A stretch of 64,000 nucleotides of DNA from Caproicibacter fermentans (GCF_009746625.1 NZ_VWXL01000106.1:51322-115321); one strand, 5' to 3'; positions 50,478 to 60,929 are shown, counted from the first letter of the stretch. Made by a program: numbers and translations. The notes: generated by a model not told the origin, from the letters alone.

Positions 50478-51980
50478 TTGAATTATCAGTCAACCAGAAG
50501 CCGTACAGGCAAAGCGACCTCTGCGCAGGCGATTTCTCAGGGACTCTGCGGGGACGGCGGCCTTTTTGTCCCGGAACAGTTTCCGGCTGTCGGCGAAGAG
50601 GAACTGGCTTTGATGGAAAATGAAAGCTATCGGCAGCGCGCCGCGCGCATTCTATCCCGCTATCTGACTGATTTTACCGTCGAAGAAGTGAGAGAATGCG
50701 TGGAGCTTGCATACCGTCCGGACCGCTTTCCGGAAGGACCGGCGCCCGTCTTTCAGCTGGACCAAAATGTTTCGTATCTGGAATTGTGGCACGGCCCAAC
50801 CTGTGCGTTTAAGGATATGGCGCTTCAAATTCTTCCTCTTCTGCTGACCCGTTCTTTGAAAAAAATCAGGTCGGACCGGGAGGCGCTGATTCTTGTCGCA
50901 ACCTCCGGCGATACCGGTAAGGCGGCGCTGGAAGGATTCCAGGATGTGGAAGGAACGCGCATCCTTGTTTTTTATCCGAAGGACGGCGTCAGCCCGATGC
51001 AGGAAAGGCAGATGCGCACGCAGAGCGGCGGAAATGTTTTCGTCTGTGCGGTGGAGGGAAACTTTGACGATACGCAGACCGGGGTCAAACGGATTTTCGG
51101 CGATGCGGAGATGAGGGAGCTCCTCGCGAAAAAGGGCATGATGTTTTCGAGCGCGAATTCCATCAACTGGGGCCGGCTTCTGCCGCAGATCGTGTACTAT
51201 TTTTCCGCTTACTGCGACCTGTGTGCCGGGCACTCGGTTCAGCGGGGGGCACCGGTCAACTTTATTGTTCCCACGGGAAATTTCGGCGATATTCTCGCCG
51301 CTTATTACGCCAAAAAGATGGGTTTGCCGGTTCATAAACTGATATGCGCTTCCAACGCCAATAACGTGCTTACGGAATTCCTGACCATGGGCAAATACAA
51401 CAGAAACCGCGAATTCTACACGACGATTTCTCCGTCGATGGATATTCTTGTTTCCAGCAATCTGGAACGTCTGTTATACGATCTGACGGACCAAAACGAC
51501 GAAAAGGTTGCCGACTGGATGCGCCGGCTGAACGAAACCGGTGAATATCAGGTGGACGAAGCGGTTCTGTCAAAAATCAGAGAGCTGTTTTACGCCGGAT
51601 TCTGCAGCGACGACGAAACCAGAGAAGAAATAAAATCACTGTTTGCAAACCAAAATTATCTTTGCGACCCTCACACGGGTGTTGCAGCCCGCGTCTATGA
51701 AAAGTATCTGCGGGATACGGGCGACAGCAAAACCCCTGCCGTGATTGTTTCCACCGCAAGCCCGTACAAATTCGCGCCGGAGGTTTTGCGGGCGCTGGAA
51801 GACCATGCCCCGGCCGGCGATGAATTTCAGGCGGTGAGCCGCCTTTCACAACTGACCGCCACCCGGGTTCCCGCGCCGATCGCCGCGCTGGAATCGAAGA
51901 CGGTGCGCTTTTCTTCCTCCTGCAAAAAGGAGGAGATGGGCGCGGCGGTGCTGAAAATATTGGATTCTGAATCCGTCTGA
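50478..51980 (+). CDS. thrC: Threonine synthase
   Basis: PLP enzyme converting O-phosphohomoserine to threonine. 500 residues of the long, yeast/E. coli-like form; PLP-binding lysine in CAFKDMALQ and phosphate-binding TSGDTGKAAL, followed by PTGNFGDILAAYYA. The TTG at 50478 after AAGGGGGA is preferred over an earlier in-frame TTG that overlaps yraN. No threonine operon partner (hom, thrB) is nearby and no T-box-like leader was seen. Confidence 0.93.
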   Translation: MNYQSTRSRTGKATSAQAISQGLCGDGGLFVPEQFPAVGEEELALMENESYRQRAARILSRYLTDFTVEEVRECVELAYRPDRFPEGPAPVFQLDQNVSYLELWHGPTCAFKDMALQILPLLLTRSLKKIRSDREALILVATSGDTGKAALEGFQDVEGTRILVFYPKDGVSPMQERQMRTQSGGNVFVCAVEGNFDDTQTGVKRIFGDAEMRELLAKKGMMFSSANSINWGRLLPQIVYYFSAYCDLCAGHSVQRGAPVNFIVPTGNFGDILAAYYAKKMGLPVHKLICASNANNVLTEFLTMGKYNRNREFYTTISPSMDILVSSNLERLLYDLTDQNDEKVADWMRRLNETGEYQVDEAVLSKIRELFYAGFCSDDETREEIKSLFANQNYLCDPHTGVAARVYEKYLRDTGDSKTPAVIVSTASPYKFAPEVLRALEDHAPAGDEFQAVSRLSQLTATRVPAPIAALESKTVRFSSSCKKEEMGAAVLKILDSESV

Positions 51981-51992
51981 GAGCGTGCCGTT

Positions 51993-52682
51993 ATGTCATT
52001 GTATGCGATAGCCGATCTTCACCTCTCCCTTGGTGCCGACAAGCCGATGGATGTGTTTGAGGGCTGGAAAAATTATACCGAGCGTCTCCAAAAGAACTGG
52101 CGCAGCGTCGTCGGCGGGGAAGACACCGTCGTTATTGCCGGGGATATTTCCTGGGCCATGAAGCTGGAGGATTCGCAGCGGGATTTCCGCTTTATCCATG
52201 AGCTGCCGGGAAAAAAACTGATCCTGAAAGGGAACCATGATTACTGGTGGTCCACCAGACAAAAAATCGAGCATTTTTTTGCTGAAAACGGGTTTACGGA
52301 TATCGGGCTGATACACAACTGCGCCGCGCCGGCGGGAGACAGGGCTGTCTGCGGCACCCGCGGCTGGCTTTACAATGCCGAAAGTCAGCAGGACAAAAAA
52401 ATAGTCAGCCGTGAAGTCGGCCGGCTGAATGCATCACTGGACGATGCGGAAAGGCTGGGCCTGAAACCGGTTGTGTTTTTGCACTATCCGCCCGTTTACG
52501 ACGGAATGGAGTGCACGGAGATTTTGGACGTTTTGACAAGTCATAAAATCAGCGACTGCTATTTCGGCCATATTCACGGCAGCCTTGCGGCAAAACGGGC
52601 GCCGGACGGGGAGTACAGGGGTATCCGCATGCATCTTATTTCCTGTGATTACCTTGGATTTTCGCCAATTTTAGTAAAATGA
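51993..52682 (+). CDS. Calcineurin-like metallophosphoesterase
   Basis: 229 residues. Metal-binding motifs in order: ADLHLS, AGDISWAM, KGNHDYWW, FLHYPP and GHIHG. Similar stand-alone phosphoesterases in Firmicutes have no assigned substrate. It lies 12 bp after thrC, so is probably cotranscribed. Confidence 0.87.
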   Translation: MSLYAIADLHLSLGADKPMDVFEGWKNYTERLQKNWRSVVGGEDTVVIAGDISWAMKLEDSQRDFRFIHELPGKKLILKGNHDYWWSTRQKIEHFFAENGFTDIGLIHNCAAPAGDRAVCGTRGWLYNAESQQDKKIVSREVGRLNASLDDAERLGLKPVVFLHYPPVYDGMECTEILDVLTSHKISDCYFGHIHGSLAAKRAPDGEYRGIRMHLISCDYLGFSPILVK

Positions 52683-52729
52683 ATAAATTAAAAACATTTC
52701 AGGGAAAGGTAGAAACTTTACATTCCATG

Positions 52730-52738
52730 TGATATAAT
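52730..52738 (+). promoter_or_regulatory. Extended -10 promoter for tig
   Basis: TGATATAAT, an extended -10 element with consensus TATAAT, 39 bp before tig. No good -35 box at 16-18 bp. Confidence 0.55.
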
Positions 52739-52776
52739 AGCTTAGACAATCGCAGATTTGCAGGAGGAAATGAAAA

Positions 52777-54069
52777 ATGAGTTTAAAATCGACCACTCAG
52801 GTGGAAAAGAACCGCTACCAGCTGGAGGTTCTTGTGGATGCTGAAGAATTTGAAAAAGCCGTAGCTGCGGCTTATCATAAAGAAAGCAAAAAAATCACGA
52901 TTCCTGGGTTCCGCAAGGGAAAGGCGCCCCGTAAGTTTATCGAAAAGTACTACGGAGAAAATGTGTTTTACGATGAAGCAATCAACTCCGTATATCCGGG
53001 CGCGCTTGAACAGGCGATTGAAGAAGCTAAGCTTGAAATGATTGAGGATAAAATTGATTTCGATCTGGTTTCCGCCGATAAGGAAGGGCTTGTGTTCAAG
53101 GCGACCATCACTACGAAGCCGGAAGTGGAGATCGAGGGATATAAAGGCATTCCCGCAACAAAAAAGATTTCAGAAGTGGCCGATGCGGATGTGGACGCGG
53201 AAATTGAAAAGGTGCGCGACCGCAATTCAAGAATGGTAACCGTGGAAGACAGGGAAGCCCAGAACGGAGACACCGCGGTAATCGATTTTGACGGATATGT
53301 CGACGGCGAAGCATTTTCCGGCGGAAAAGCGGAAAATTACAGTCTGCAGTTGGGCTCCGGTCAGTTTATTCCCGGCTTTGAGGATCAGGTGATCGGGCAC
53401 AAATCCGGCGACGAGTTTGAAGTCAACGTAAAATTCCCGGAAGACTACGGCGCGGAGGAGCTCGCCGGAAAAGAAGCGGTTTTCAAAATAAAGCTTCATG
53501 AAATCAAGATGAAGGAGCTCCCGCAGGTCGACGACGATTTTGTCAAGGATGTCAGCGAGTTTGATACGCTGGACGCCTACCGCGCGGATATCCGCGAAAA
53601 ACTGACTAAGGCAAGGGAAGAAAAAGCCAAAGACGATCTTGACAATAAACTGATCGACGAGGTCGTTTCCAGGCTGAAAGCTGAAATTCCGGAAGCAATG
53701 TATGAAAACAGGATTAACGATGATCTGCGCGATTTCAGCTATCGTCTTCAGTCGCAGGGTCTCAATGTCGATACCTACATGAAGTATACAGGTCAGGATA
53801 AGGACGCGATCCGCGGTCAGTTCCGCCCGCAGGCTGAGCGTCAGGTCAAGCTGCGCCTTGCGCTCGAAAAAATCGCGGAGCTCGAAGGAATCGTTCCGGC
53901 CGATGAAGATGTTGAGCAGGAGTATGCCAAACTGGCGGAAAGTTACAAGATGGATTCCGATAAGGTAAAGTCCTTAATCCGTAAAGAAGATTTAGTTCAG
54001 GATATCGCGGTGGAAAAAGCTTTTGATTTGGTTCGCGGCAGCGCCGTGGTGGCCGAAGAAAAGGAATAA
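52777..54069 (+). CDS. tig: Trigger factor
   Basis: Ribosome-bound chaperone and prolyl isomerase. 430 residues: N-terminal ribosome-binding domain with the signature GFRKGKAPRKF, a FKBP-type domain in the middle (AVIDFDGYVDGEAFSGG to LQLGSGQFIPGFEDQ), and a long helical C-terminal arm domain. Starts after AGGAGG. First of the protein-quality-control genes tig-clpP-clpX-lon. Confidence 0.96.
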   Translation: MSLKSTTQVEKNRYQLEVLVDAEEFEKAVAAAYHKESKKITIPGFRKGKAPRKFIEKYYGENVFYDEAINSVYPGALEQAIEEAKLEMIEDKIDFDLVSADKEGLVFKATITTKPEVEIEGYKGIPATKKISEVADADVDAEIEKVRDRNSRMVTVEDREAQNGDTAVIDFDGYVDGEAFSGGKAENYSLQLGSGQFIPGFEDQVIGHKSGDEFEVNVKFPEDYGAEELAGKEAVFKIKLHEIKMKELPQVDDDFVKDVSEFDTLDAYRADIREKLTKAREEKAKDDLDNKLIDEVVSRLKAEIPEAMYENRINDDLRDFSYRLQSQGLNVDTYMKYTGQDKDAIRGQFRPQAERQVKLRLALEKIAELEGIVPADEDVEQEYAKLAESYKMDSDKVKSLIRKEDLVQDIAVEKAFDLVRGSAVVAEEKE

Positions 54070-54097
54070 TTGCAATATCAAGGCCTGCATATATAAA
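54070..54097 (+). promoter_or_regulatory. Possible promoter for clpPX
   Basis: TTGCAA, 16 bp, TATAAA right after tig. No CtsR heptad or CIRCE repeat was seen near it, so heat-shock control is not evident from sequence. Confidence 0.5.
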
Positions 54098-54174
54098 AAG
54101 ATGCCGGATGACGGAATAATTAATAAGATTTCGCCAATGCTCTAATATTGCTGGCAACTGGAGGGATTTTAGAA

Positions 54175-54774
54175 ATGAGCAGTTTAGTGCCCTATGTAAT
54201 TGAGCAAACTAATCGGGGCGAGCGTTCCTACGATATTTTTTCTCGTCTTTTAAACGACAGAATCGTAATGCTGACGGACGAAGTGAATGATGTGACCTCC
54301 AGTCTTGTGGTCGCTCAGCTATTGTATCTGGAGGGCCAGGATCCGACGAAAGATATCAGCCTTTATATCAACAGCCCCGGGGGCTCCGTTACGGCGGGCC
54401 TCGCGATTTTCGATACCATGCAGTACATTAAGTGCGATGTTTCCACCATCTGCATGGGCATGGCTGCCAGCATGGGGGCGTTCCTTCTGGCGGCGGGCGC
54501 GAAAGGAAAGCGGTACGCGCTGCCCAACAGTGATATTATGATTCATCAGCCGAGCGGCGGCGCGCAGGGCCAGGCCACGGATATTAAAATTCAGGCCGAT
54601 CATATGCTGCACATCAAGAAAAAGCTGAATGAAATTCTTTCCGAGCGCACCGGGCAGCCTCTTGAGGTGATTATGAGGGACACCGAACGCGACAACTTTA
54701 TGACTGCGGAGGACGCGGTCCGTTACGGATTGATTGACAAAGTGATACAAGGCCACGAAGATTCGACGAAATAG
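54175..54774 (+). CDS. clpP: ATP-dependent Clp protease, proteolytic subunit
   Basis: 199-residue serine protease forming the tetradecameric chamber. Catalytic Ser99 in [11 protein letters not shown] and His124 in IMIHQP are intact, with the Asp in ERDNFM. The ATG at 54175 follows GGAGG; a longer in-frame start lacks a site. Ten bases before clpX, its unfoldase. Confidence 0.97.
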   Translation: MSSLVPYVIEQTNRGERSYDIFSRLLNDRIVMLTDEVNDVTSSLVVAQLLYLEGQDPTKDISLYINSPGGSVTAGLAIFDTMQYIKCDVSTICMGMAASMGAFLLAAGAKGKRYALPNSDIMIHQPSGGAQGQATDIKIQADHMLHIKKKLNEILSERTGQPLEVIMRDTERDNFMTAEDAVRYGLIDKVIQGHEDSTK

Positions 54775-54783
54775 GGTGATTGA

Positions 54784-56100
54784 ATGCCGAATAACGATGA
54801 TAATAAAGGAAGAGAAATCTGCTGCTCCTTCTGCGGAAAACCGCAGAGCGAGGCGCGCCGCCTGATCGCGGGACCCGGCGTTTTCATCTGTGACGAATGC
54901 ATCGAGCTTTGCACATCTATCCTGAACGATGAAAAAAACCTTTCCACAAGGAAGGAAAGTTACAGCGAATCAGCCGCGGAGCTGCCGAAGCCGCAGGAGA
55001 TTAAAAAACAGCTCGACGAATATGTCATCGGGCAGGAAGAAGCCAAAATTGCCCTATCGGTCGCGGTGTATAACCATTATAAACGAATTTATTACGGCCG
55101 CGACAAAGACGATATTGAGCTGACGAAGAGCAATGTCCTTCTTTTGGGGCCGACGGGCGTTGGAAAAACATTGCTTGCCCAGACACTTGCCAAAATACTG
55201 GATGTTCCGTTCGCCATTGCCGATGCAACGACTCTGACGGAAGCCGGCTATGTGGGCGAAGATGTTGAAAATATTCTTTTGCGCCTGATTCAGGCGGCGG
55301 ACTTTGATATTGAAAAAGCGGAACGCGGAATTATCTATATTGATGAAATCGACAAGATTGCCAGAAAATCAGAAAATCCATCCATTACGAGGGATGTCAG
55401 CGGAGAGGGTGTGCAACAGGCTCTGCTGAAAATATTGGAGGGTACGGTCTCCAATGTTCCTCCACAGGGCGGAAGAAAACATCCGCAGCAGGAGTTTCTG
55501 CAGATTGATACAACGAACATTCTCTTTATCTGCGGCGGCGCGTTCGACGGCTTAAACAAGATTATCGAGCGTCGTTCGGCCTCATCCTCCATCGGATTCG
55601 GCGCGCAAGTGCGCAGCAAAGCCGAACTGGACTCCACCTCCTGGATGAAGGACGTGATTCCGCACGATCTTGTCAGATTCGGATTGATTCCGGAACTTGT
55701 CGGAAGGCTGCCTGTCATTGCGGCGCTTGACGGCCTGGACGAGAACGCACTGGTCCGGATTCTGACGGAACCGAAAAACAGCCTTGTCAACCAGTATAAA
55801 AAGCTTTTCCAACTGGATAAGGTTGAACTTGAGTTCCAACCGGAAGCACTTAATGCAATCGCCCAAAAAACGCTTGAACGGCGCACGGGAGCAAGGGGCC
55901 TGCGTTCCATTCTGGAAAATATGCTGACGGATTTGATGTATCATGTTCCGTCCGATTATACGGTTGAGAAAGTAATCATCACAAAGGATGCAGTGGAAAA
56001 CGGAGCAAAGCCGGAAATCACTTATAACCCAGAGCGAAAGCCGGTCGCGCTCAAGATCACGGCCCCAAGTAAAAGGGGAAGAAAGGACACCGCTTCCTGA
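54784..56100 (+). CDS. clpX: ATP-dependent Clp protease, ATP-binding subunit ClpX
   Basis: 438 residues. N-terminal four-cysteine zinc domain ([11 protein letters not shown], then CDECIELC) for substrate and adaptor binding, AAA+ core with Walker A GPTGVGKT and Walker [11 protein letters not shown], and the IGF loop (SSIGFGAQV) that docks on ClpP. Normal length, with a basic tail. Confidence 0.97.
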   Translation: MPNNDDNKGREICCSFCGKPQSEARRLIAGPGVFICDECIELCTSILNDEKNLSTRKESYSESAAELPKPQEIKKQLDEYVIGQEEAKIALSVAVYNHYKRIYYGRDKDDIELTKSNVLLLGPTGVGKTLLAQTLAKILDVPFAIADATTLTEAGYVGEDVENILLRLIQAADFDIEKAERGIIYIDEIDKIARKSENPSITRDVSGEGVQQALLKILEGTVSNVPPQGGRKHPQQEFLQIDTTNILFICGGAFDGLNKIIERRSASSSIGFGAQVRSKAELDSTSWMKDVIPHDLVRFGLIPELVGRLPVIAALDGLDENALVRILTEPKNSLVNQYKKLFQLDKVELEFQPEALNAIAQKTLERRTGARGLRSILENMLTDLMYHVPSDYTVEKVIITKDAVENGAKPEITYNPERKPVALKITAPSKRGRKDTAS

Positions 56101-56113
56101 CCAAACAATTTGC

Positions 56114-56157
56114 CTGTTGCAGCGCGGTAAACGATTCGCCTGCAACAGCTTTTTTTT
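56114..56157 (+). terminator. Terminator or attenuator between clpX and lon
   Basis: Perfect 9-bp stem CTGTTGCAG/CTGCAACAG, 17-nt loop that can pair further, and eight T's, placed only 13 bp before lon. It would reduce read-through from clpX into lon. Confidence 0.8.
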
Positions 56158-56170
56158 CAAGGAGCTTTTT

Positions 56171-58609
56171 ATGAGTATGAATGAAACTGACATACAGCAC
56201 GGGGCCGGCCAGATTCCGGCTCTTGCACTGAGAGGGCTCGTTATTTTTCCGGGCATGCTGCTGCAGTTTGACGTCGGCCGCCGCAAGTCCATTTTGGCCC
56301 TCGAAAAGGCAATGGAGGAAAATCAACTGATTTTCCTTGTCACACAAAAAGATCTTGCGGACAATGACCCCGCCGAGGGAAATATCTATTCCATGGGGGT
56401 CGTGGCAAAAATCAAGCAGGTCATTCGGCGCAGCGACGACGGGGTGCGGCTGTTTGCTGAAGGACTTTACAGGGCTTCCGTCTCGTCCTATGAATCGGTG
56501 AGTCCTTTCCTGCTGGTCAATTTAAATAAAGTTGAAACGCTGCCGTTCCGTCCTACCCGCAGGGCGGAGGCGCTGATTCGCTATACGCAAAACCTGTTTG
56601 AACAGTTCATCCAGAACTATACCCACATTCCGCCGGATATTGTCATCGGCGTGGTTCAGAAGAAGGATTGCGGGGAACTGGCGGATTATATTGCATCCAA
56701 TATCATGTTTGACTTTGAAGAAAAGCAGACGATTCTGGAGGAACTGCACCCTGTTCGCAGGCTGGAGAAGCTTGCCGCAATTCTGAAAAAGGAAACGCAG
56801 GTTCTTTCCATAGAAACGCAGATCAGTGAAAAGGCAAAAGAACAAATCGACCGCAATCAGAGGGAATATTTTCTGCGCGAGCAGATGAAAGCCATTTCCT
56901 ATGAACTTGGCGAAGACGACAATCCTCAGCAGGAAGCGGACGATCTGCGCGACCGCATTGAAAAACTCGGTCTGCCAAAAGCACAGCACGACAAGCTGAT
57001 GAAAGAATGCGACCGTCTCTCTAAAATGCCGGAGGGCTCTCACGAGGGAAGCGTGATCGTCAGCTACCTGGAAACCTGTCTGGAATTGCCGTGGAACGTT
57101 TCGAGTAAGGAACACATCGACCTGAAAAAGGCCGGAAGAATTCTTGACCGTGAGCATTACGGTCTGGAAAAGGTGAAAGAGCGTATTCTTGAAATTTTGG
57201 CTGTCAAAAAGCTTTCTCCGGAGATCAAGGGACAAATTATCTGCCTTGTAGGCCCTCCGGGCGTCGGCAAGACGTCGATTGCTCATTCGATCGCGGAAGC
57301 GATCGGGCGCAAGTACGTTCGCGTTTCGCTCGGCGGCGTCCGGGACGAATCCGATATTGTGGGGCACCGCCGCACTTATATTGGCTCCATGCCCGGCCGG
57401 ATTATCAACGCACTGAAACAGGCCGGAACCAACAATCCGCTGATCCTGCTCGACGAAATCGATAAAATGGGCAATAATTTCCGCGGCGACCCATCCTCCG
57501 CGTTGCTGGAGGTTCTGGACTCTGAACAGAACAACGCTTTTTACGATCACTATATCGATATGCCCTTTGATTTGAGCAACGTGCTGTTTATCACGACTGC
57601 GAATGACGCGAGCACAATTCCGGAACCTCTTTTCGACCGCATGGACGTCATTACTCTGGGCAGTTATACGCATCTGGAAAAATACAATATTGCAGTGAAG
57701 CACCTGATTCCAAAACAGTTGAAAAAGCACGGAATCAGCCCTTCGCAGCTGAAGATTGCCCCGGCGGCCGTCCACAAACTGATTGACGGCTACACAAGGG
57801 AAGCCGGCGTCAGAACTCTGGAACGCCGCATTGCGTCCCTGTGCAGGAAATGCGCCAAATATTTTGTTGAGGACGCGAAAAAGAAAATCACGATCAGCCC
57901 GAAAAAGCTCGAGGAGCTTCTCGGACCCGAAAAGTTTAAGCCGGAAAACGCAAGTAAGCAGGATATGGTCGGTCTGGTCAACGGCCTGGCATGGACCAGC
58001 GTCGGCGGAACCCTTTTGCCGATTGAAGTCGCCGTTATGGACGGGACCGGTAAACTGGAACTGACCGGTTCGCTCGGCGACGTTATGAAGGAATCCGCGC
58101 GTACTGCGATCAGCTGCATCAGAACCAGAGCCGGCAATCTTGGAATCAGCCATGATTTCTACACAAAATACGATATTCACATTCATGCGCCCGAAGGCGC
58201 AATTCCGAAGGACGGTCCGTCCGCCGGTACGGCAATGGCTACGGCGATTACCTCCGCACTCTGCAATATTCCCATTCGGCACGACGTCGCCATGACCGGC
58301 GAAATTACGCTGCTGGGCCGCGTTCTGCCGATCGGCGGCCTGAAGGAAAAAACAATGGCGGCTTATCGGTCCGGCATCAAAACCGTCATTATTCCGGCGG
58401 AGAATGTATCCGACCTGGAAGAGATCGATACGGTGGTAAAAAACTCCATCCAGTTTGAGCCTGTTGATAAAATTGATCAGGTTTTGAAGATTGCGCTGAC
58501 GAAGATGCCGATCCCGCAGAAGGCTTCGGAAACGCCGGAAACGATGCAGCTTTCGGCGCCGAAAAACATGGACCGCCCATCCACCGGCGCAGCCTCGATT
58601 CCTCAGTAA
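56171..58609 (+). CDS. lon: ATP-dependent protease Lon
   Basis: 812 residues, LonA type: N-terminal substrate-binding domain starting [17 protein letters not shown]+ module with [11 protein letters not shown], and a C-terminal protease domain with the catalytic Ser in [13 protein letters not shown] and Lys in [12 protein letters not shown]. The ATG at 56171 follows AAGGAG by 6 bp and gives the normal family start. A 30-residue low-complexity tail follows the last conserved helix. Confidence 0.97.
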   Translation: MSMNETDIQHGAGQIPALALRGLVIFPGMLLQFDVGRRKSILALEKAMEENQLIFLVTQKDLADNDPAEGNIYSMGVVAKIKQVIRRSDDGVRLFAEGLYRASVSSYESVSPFLLVNLNKVETLPFRPTRRAEALIRYTQNLFEQFIQNYTHIPPDIVIGVVQKKDCGELADYIASNIMFDFEEKQTILEELHPVRRLEKLAAILKKETQVLSIETQISEKAKEQIDRNQREYFLREQMKAISYELGEDDNPQQEADDLRDRIEKLGLPKAQHDKLMKECDRLSKMPEGSHEGSVIVSYLETCLELPWNVSSKEHIDLKKAGRILDREHYGLEKVKERILEILAVKKLSPEIKGQIICLVGPPGVGKTSIAHSIAEAIGRKYVRVSLGGVRDESDIVGHRRTYIGSMPGRIINALKQAGTNNPLILLDEIDKMGNNFRGDPSSALLEVLDSEQNNAFYDHYIDMPFDLSNVLFITTANDASTIPEPLFDRMDVITLGSYTHLEKYNIAVKHLIPKQLKKHGISPSQLKIAPAAVHKLIDGYTREAGVRTLERRIASLCRKCAKYFVEDAKKKITISPKKLEELLGPEKFKPENASKQDMVGLVNGLAWTSVGGTLLPIEVAVMDGTGKLELTGSLGDVMKESARTAISCIRTRAGNLGISHDFYTKYDIHIHAPEGAIPKDGPSAGTAMATAITSALCNIPIRHDVAMTGEITLLGRVLPIGGLKEKTMAAYRSGIKTVIIPAENVSDLEEIDTVVKNSIQFEPVDKIDQVLKIALTKMPIPQKASETPETMQLSAPKNMDRPSTGAASIPQ

Positions 58610-58622
58610 TGGTAATTAAAAT

Positions 58623-59219
58623 ATGAGTATTGAAACAGCATTTTTTGAATTATCCGCCGGACGCGCGGATCAGCTCCCAGCTTCAACCCTGCCGGAAATT
58701 GTTTTTTCCGGCAGGTCGAATGCGGGAAAATCTTCTTTGATTAACCGCTTGCTTTCCCGAAAGTCTCTGGCGAGGACCAGCTCGGCTCCGGGCAAGACAG
58801 CCACCATTAATTTTTACAATCTGGGATTTTGCCGGTTTGCCGATCTTCCGGGGTACGGTTACGCAAAGGTTTCGAAATCCGAAAAGCTTCGGTGGGCGGA
58901 ACTGGCGGAAGGCTATTTTCATCAGACGAGGGATATCCGCCTGGTTGTTCAGCTGATGGATCTTCGGCACGCACCGACGCAGGATGATCTTCAAATGGTG
59001 CGCTTTCTGACCGACAGCGGCATTCCCTGTCTGATTGCCGCTACAAAGTGTGACAAGCTCAACAAAACCGGACGCAGGTCCCAGGAAGAGATGTACCGCA
59101 GCGAGTTTGCCGCCTGCCCTGAAATCATGGTGGTACCCTGTTCCGCCGTGAATGGGGAAGGCGTCGAAGCGATCCTTAAAAGGATTTTGTCGGCTTGTGA
59201 TGTTGAGGAAAAACAATGA
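58623..59219 (+). CDS. ysxC: Ribosome biogenesis GTP-binding protein YsxC/EngB
   Basis: 198 residues, one G domain: GRSNAGKSSLINRL, DLPGYG and TKCDK. Needed for 50S maturation in Bacillus. Follows lon by 13 bp as in Bacillus. Confidence 0.95.
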   Translation: MSIETAFFELSAGRADQLPASTLPEIVFSGRSNAGKSSLINRLLSRKSLARTSSAPGKTATINFYNLGFCRFADLPGYGYAKVSKSEKLRWAELAEGYFHQTRDIRLVVQLMDLRHAPTQDDLQMVRFLTDSGIPCLIAATKCDKLNKTGRRSQEEMYRSEFAACPEIMVVPCSAVNGEGVEAILKRILSACDVEEKQ

Positions 59220-59235
59220 TAAGGATCAATCCTGT

Positions 59236-59264
59236 TTGACTTTTATGCGCTGAAATGATATTCT
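59236..59264 (+). promoter_or_regulatory. Promoter for the TrpR-like gene
   Basis: TTGACT, 17 bp, TATTCT, about 25 bp before the start codon. Confidence 0.55.
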
Positions 59265-59288
59265 GATAAAGTTGGGAGAGTGGTTGAA

Positions 59289-59591
59289 TTGAACTCAAAG
59301 TTGAAGGACGACAGCGTCGATTTTTTATTCAGCGCAATTCTTACATTGAAGACGCCGGAAGAATGCTATGCGTTTTTTGAAGACCTTTGCACGGTTCCGG
59401 AAATCAAGGCCATGTCGCAGCGGCTGTGGGTTGCGCACATGCTGAACAATAAAAAAGTTTACAGCGATATTGTTGCGACTACGGGAGCCTCAACGGCCAC
59501 GATCAGCCGTGTAAACCGTTCCCTTCATTACGGCTGCGATGGATACAATATGGTTTTTCAGAAGCTGGAAGACAGAGAGAAAGCCAAATAA
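59289..59591 (+). CDS. YerC/YecD family TrpR-related regulator
   Basis: About 100 residues with the TrpR-like helix-turn-helix: FEDLCTVPEIKAMSQRLWVA and GASTATISRVNRSLHYG. The TTG at 59289 is favoured because GGGAG lies 8-10 bp before it; a GTG at 59280 overlaps that site. Despite the name, members in Firmicutes are not known to sense tryptophan. Next gene begins 1 bp after its stop. Confidence 0.85.
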   Translation: MNSKLKDDSVDFLFSAILTLKTPEECYAFFEDLCTVPEIKAMSQRLWVAHMLNNKKVYSDIVATTGASTATISRVNRSLHYGCDGYNMVFQKLEDREKAK

Positions 59592-59592
59592 A

Positions 59593-60330
59593 ATGGAATA
59601 TGCGACATTTGCGCGTTATTATGACTCGTTGATTGCGGGAGTTTCCTACGGGGAACGCGCCGATTATCTTTTCAGTATTTTCAGCCGCCTTGGGCACCAG
59701 CCGGGCCTTACGCTGGACCTTGCCTGCGGCACGGGCAGCCTGATTTTGGAGCTCGCCCGGCGCGGCGTCGAAGTCATCGGTCTGGATGCTTCCGCCGATA
59801 TGCTGACGCTTGCGCAGCAAAAGCTTTCCGCTGCGGGTTATTCCGTGCTGCTGTTAAATCAAAGAATGGAAGAGCTGGAGCTTTGCGGCCCGGTGGACAC
59901 GGTTGTCAGCTCTCTCGATTCCGTCAATCATTTGGAAACGCAGCAGCAGGTATTTGAAACGTTTCGTCGGGTCTCGGCCTGCCTGAACCCGGGCGGATGC
60001 TTTGTTTTTGACGCGAATACCGTTTATAAACACCGGGAAATTCTCGGCAGCCACACGTTTGTGTATGATTTAGGCAGCCTGTTCTGCGTGTGGCAGAACG
60101 CGTTTGAGGCAAAGACAAACCGGGTTGCCGTTTCACTGGATTTTTTCGAGCGGTCCGGAAGCGCCTATGAGCGCTCTTCCGAACGGTTTTATGAGCGGGC
60201 TTATGATTCCAAGACGCTGTGTTCTCTTCTAAAACGCGCGGGGCTCCGTGTTGCGGGCGTCTGGGCGGATCAAAGCTTTTTGCCTCCGGCGGATAAGACG
60301 GACCGAATGGTTATCGCTGCAGTAAAATAG
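59593..60330 (+). CDS. Class I SAM-dependent methyltransferase
   Basis: 245 residues. The SAM-binding motif I LDLACGTGSLILELA and VIGLDASADML are clear, and a DTVVSSLDSVNHL stretch follows. Substrate cannot be read from sequence; similar proteins are listed as general methyltransferases. Cotranscribed with the TrpR-like regulator. Confidence 0.85.
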   Translation: MEYATFARYYDSLIAGVSYGERADYLFSIFSRLGHQPGLTLDLACGTGSLILELARRGVEVIGLDASADMLTLAQQKLSAAGYSVLLLNQRMEELELCGPVDTVVSSLDSVNHLETQQQVFETFRRVSACLNPGGCFVFDANTVYKHREILGSHTFVYDLGSLFCVWQNAFEAKTNRVAVSLDFFERSGSAYERSSERFYERAYDSKTLCSLLKRAGLRVAGVWADQSFLPPADKTDRMVIAAVK

Positions 60331-60419
60331 GCCGGCGCAGAGTACTGGAGCGAATGAATTTTTCTTAGAGGCATAATGAATAAAATGGTAAAAAACTTGA
60401 AAAAAAGTAGTTTTTCCTG

Positions 60420-60448
60420 TTGACAACTGCGGATAAATATTGTATTAT
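60420..60448 (+). promoter_or_regulatory. Promoter for the tRNA cluster
   Basis: TTGACA, 17 bp, TATTAT, 35 bp before the first tRNA. Nearly consensus, as expected for stable RNA. Confidence 0.85.
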
Positions 60449-60482
60449 ATAACACGTCGCTGATGAAACGGTGCGAACAGCC

Positions 60483-60559
60483 GGGAGCATAGCTCAGCTG
60501 GTTAGAGCACCTGCCTTACAAGCAGGGGGTCATAGGTTCGAGTCCTATTGTTCCCACCA
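60483..60559 (+). tRNA. tRNA-Val (anticodon TAC)
   Basis: 77 nt with CCA encoded. Acceptor GGGAGCA/TGTTCCC, anticodon stem CCTGC/GCAGG with loop CTTACAA, TTCGAGTCC T-arm. Confidence 0.97.
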
Positions 60560-60567
60560 TTTCAGAT

Positions 60568-60644
60568 GGCTCGGTAGTTCAGCTGGTTAGAACGCTAGCC
60601 TGTCACGCTAGAGGTCGTCGGTTCGATCCCGATCCGAGTCGCCA
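60568..60644 (+). tRNA. tRNA-Asp (anticodon GTC)
   Basis: 77 nt with CCA encoded. Acceptor GGCTCGG/CCGAGTC, anticodon stem CTAGC/GCTAG with loop CTGTCAC, discriminator G. Confidence 0.97.
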
Positions 60645-60649
60645 TATTT

Positions 60650-60725
60650 GCCTCTGTAGCTCAGTCGGTAGAGCAGGGGACTGAAAATCCCCGTGTCGGT
60701 GGTTCGATTCCGCCCGGAGGCACCA
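60650..60725 (+). tRNA. tRNA-Phe (anticodon GAA)
   Basis: 76 nt with CCA encoded. Acceptor GCCTCTG/CGGAGGC, anticodon stem GGGGA/TCCCC with loop CTGAAAA. Confidence 0.97.
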
Positions 60726-60729
60726 AAAT

Positions 60730-60805
60730 GCGAACGTAGCTCATCTGGTAGAGCGCCACCTTGCCAAGGTGGAGGTAGCGAGTTCGAGCCTCGTCGTTCG
60801 CTCCA
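60730..60805 (+). tRNA. tRNA-Gly (anticodon GCC)
   Basis: 76 nt with CCA encoded. Acceptor GCGAACG/CGTTCGC, anticodon stem CCACC/GGTGG with loop TTGCCAA. Confidence 0.97.
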
Positions 60806-60810
60806 TTTTT

Positions 60811-60884
60811 GGCGTCATAGCCAAGTGGTAAGGCAAGGGTCTGCAAAACCCTCATCCCCGGTCCGAATCCGGGTGACGCCTCCA
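60811..60884 (+). tRNA. tRNA-Cys (anticodon GCA)
   Basis: 74 nt with CCA encoded. Acceptor GGCGTCA/TGACGCC, anticodon stem AGGGT/ACCCT with loop CTGCAAA. Confidence 0.97.
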
Positions 60885-60894
60885 AAATGATTTG

Positions 60895-60929
60895 AAAGCC
60901 TCAAAACCCAAGTGGTTTTGAGGCTTTTT
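60895..60929 (+). terminator. Terminator of the tRNA cluster
   Basis: Perfect 14-bp stem (60895-60908 with 60914-60927), 5-nt loop, T-run. Confidence 0.95.

Noticed and set aside
50440..50478. Possible T-box or attenuator before thrC
   Set aside because: Only about 45 bp separate yraN from thrC, with no T-box sequence or terminator hairpin.
56522..58282. 586-codon open frame on the minus strand opposite lon
   Set aside because: Long antisense frames are common opposite GC-rich codons; it has no ribosome site or recognisable domain, and lon is certain.
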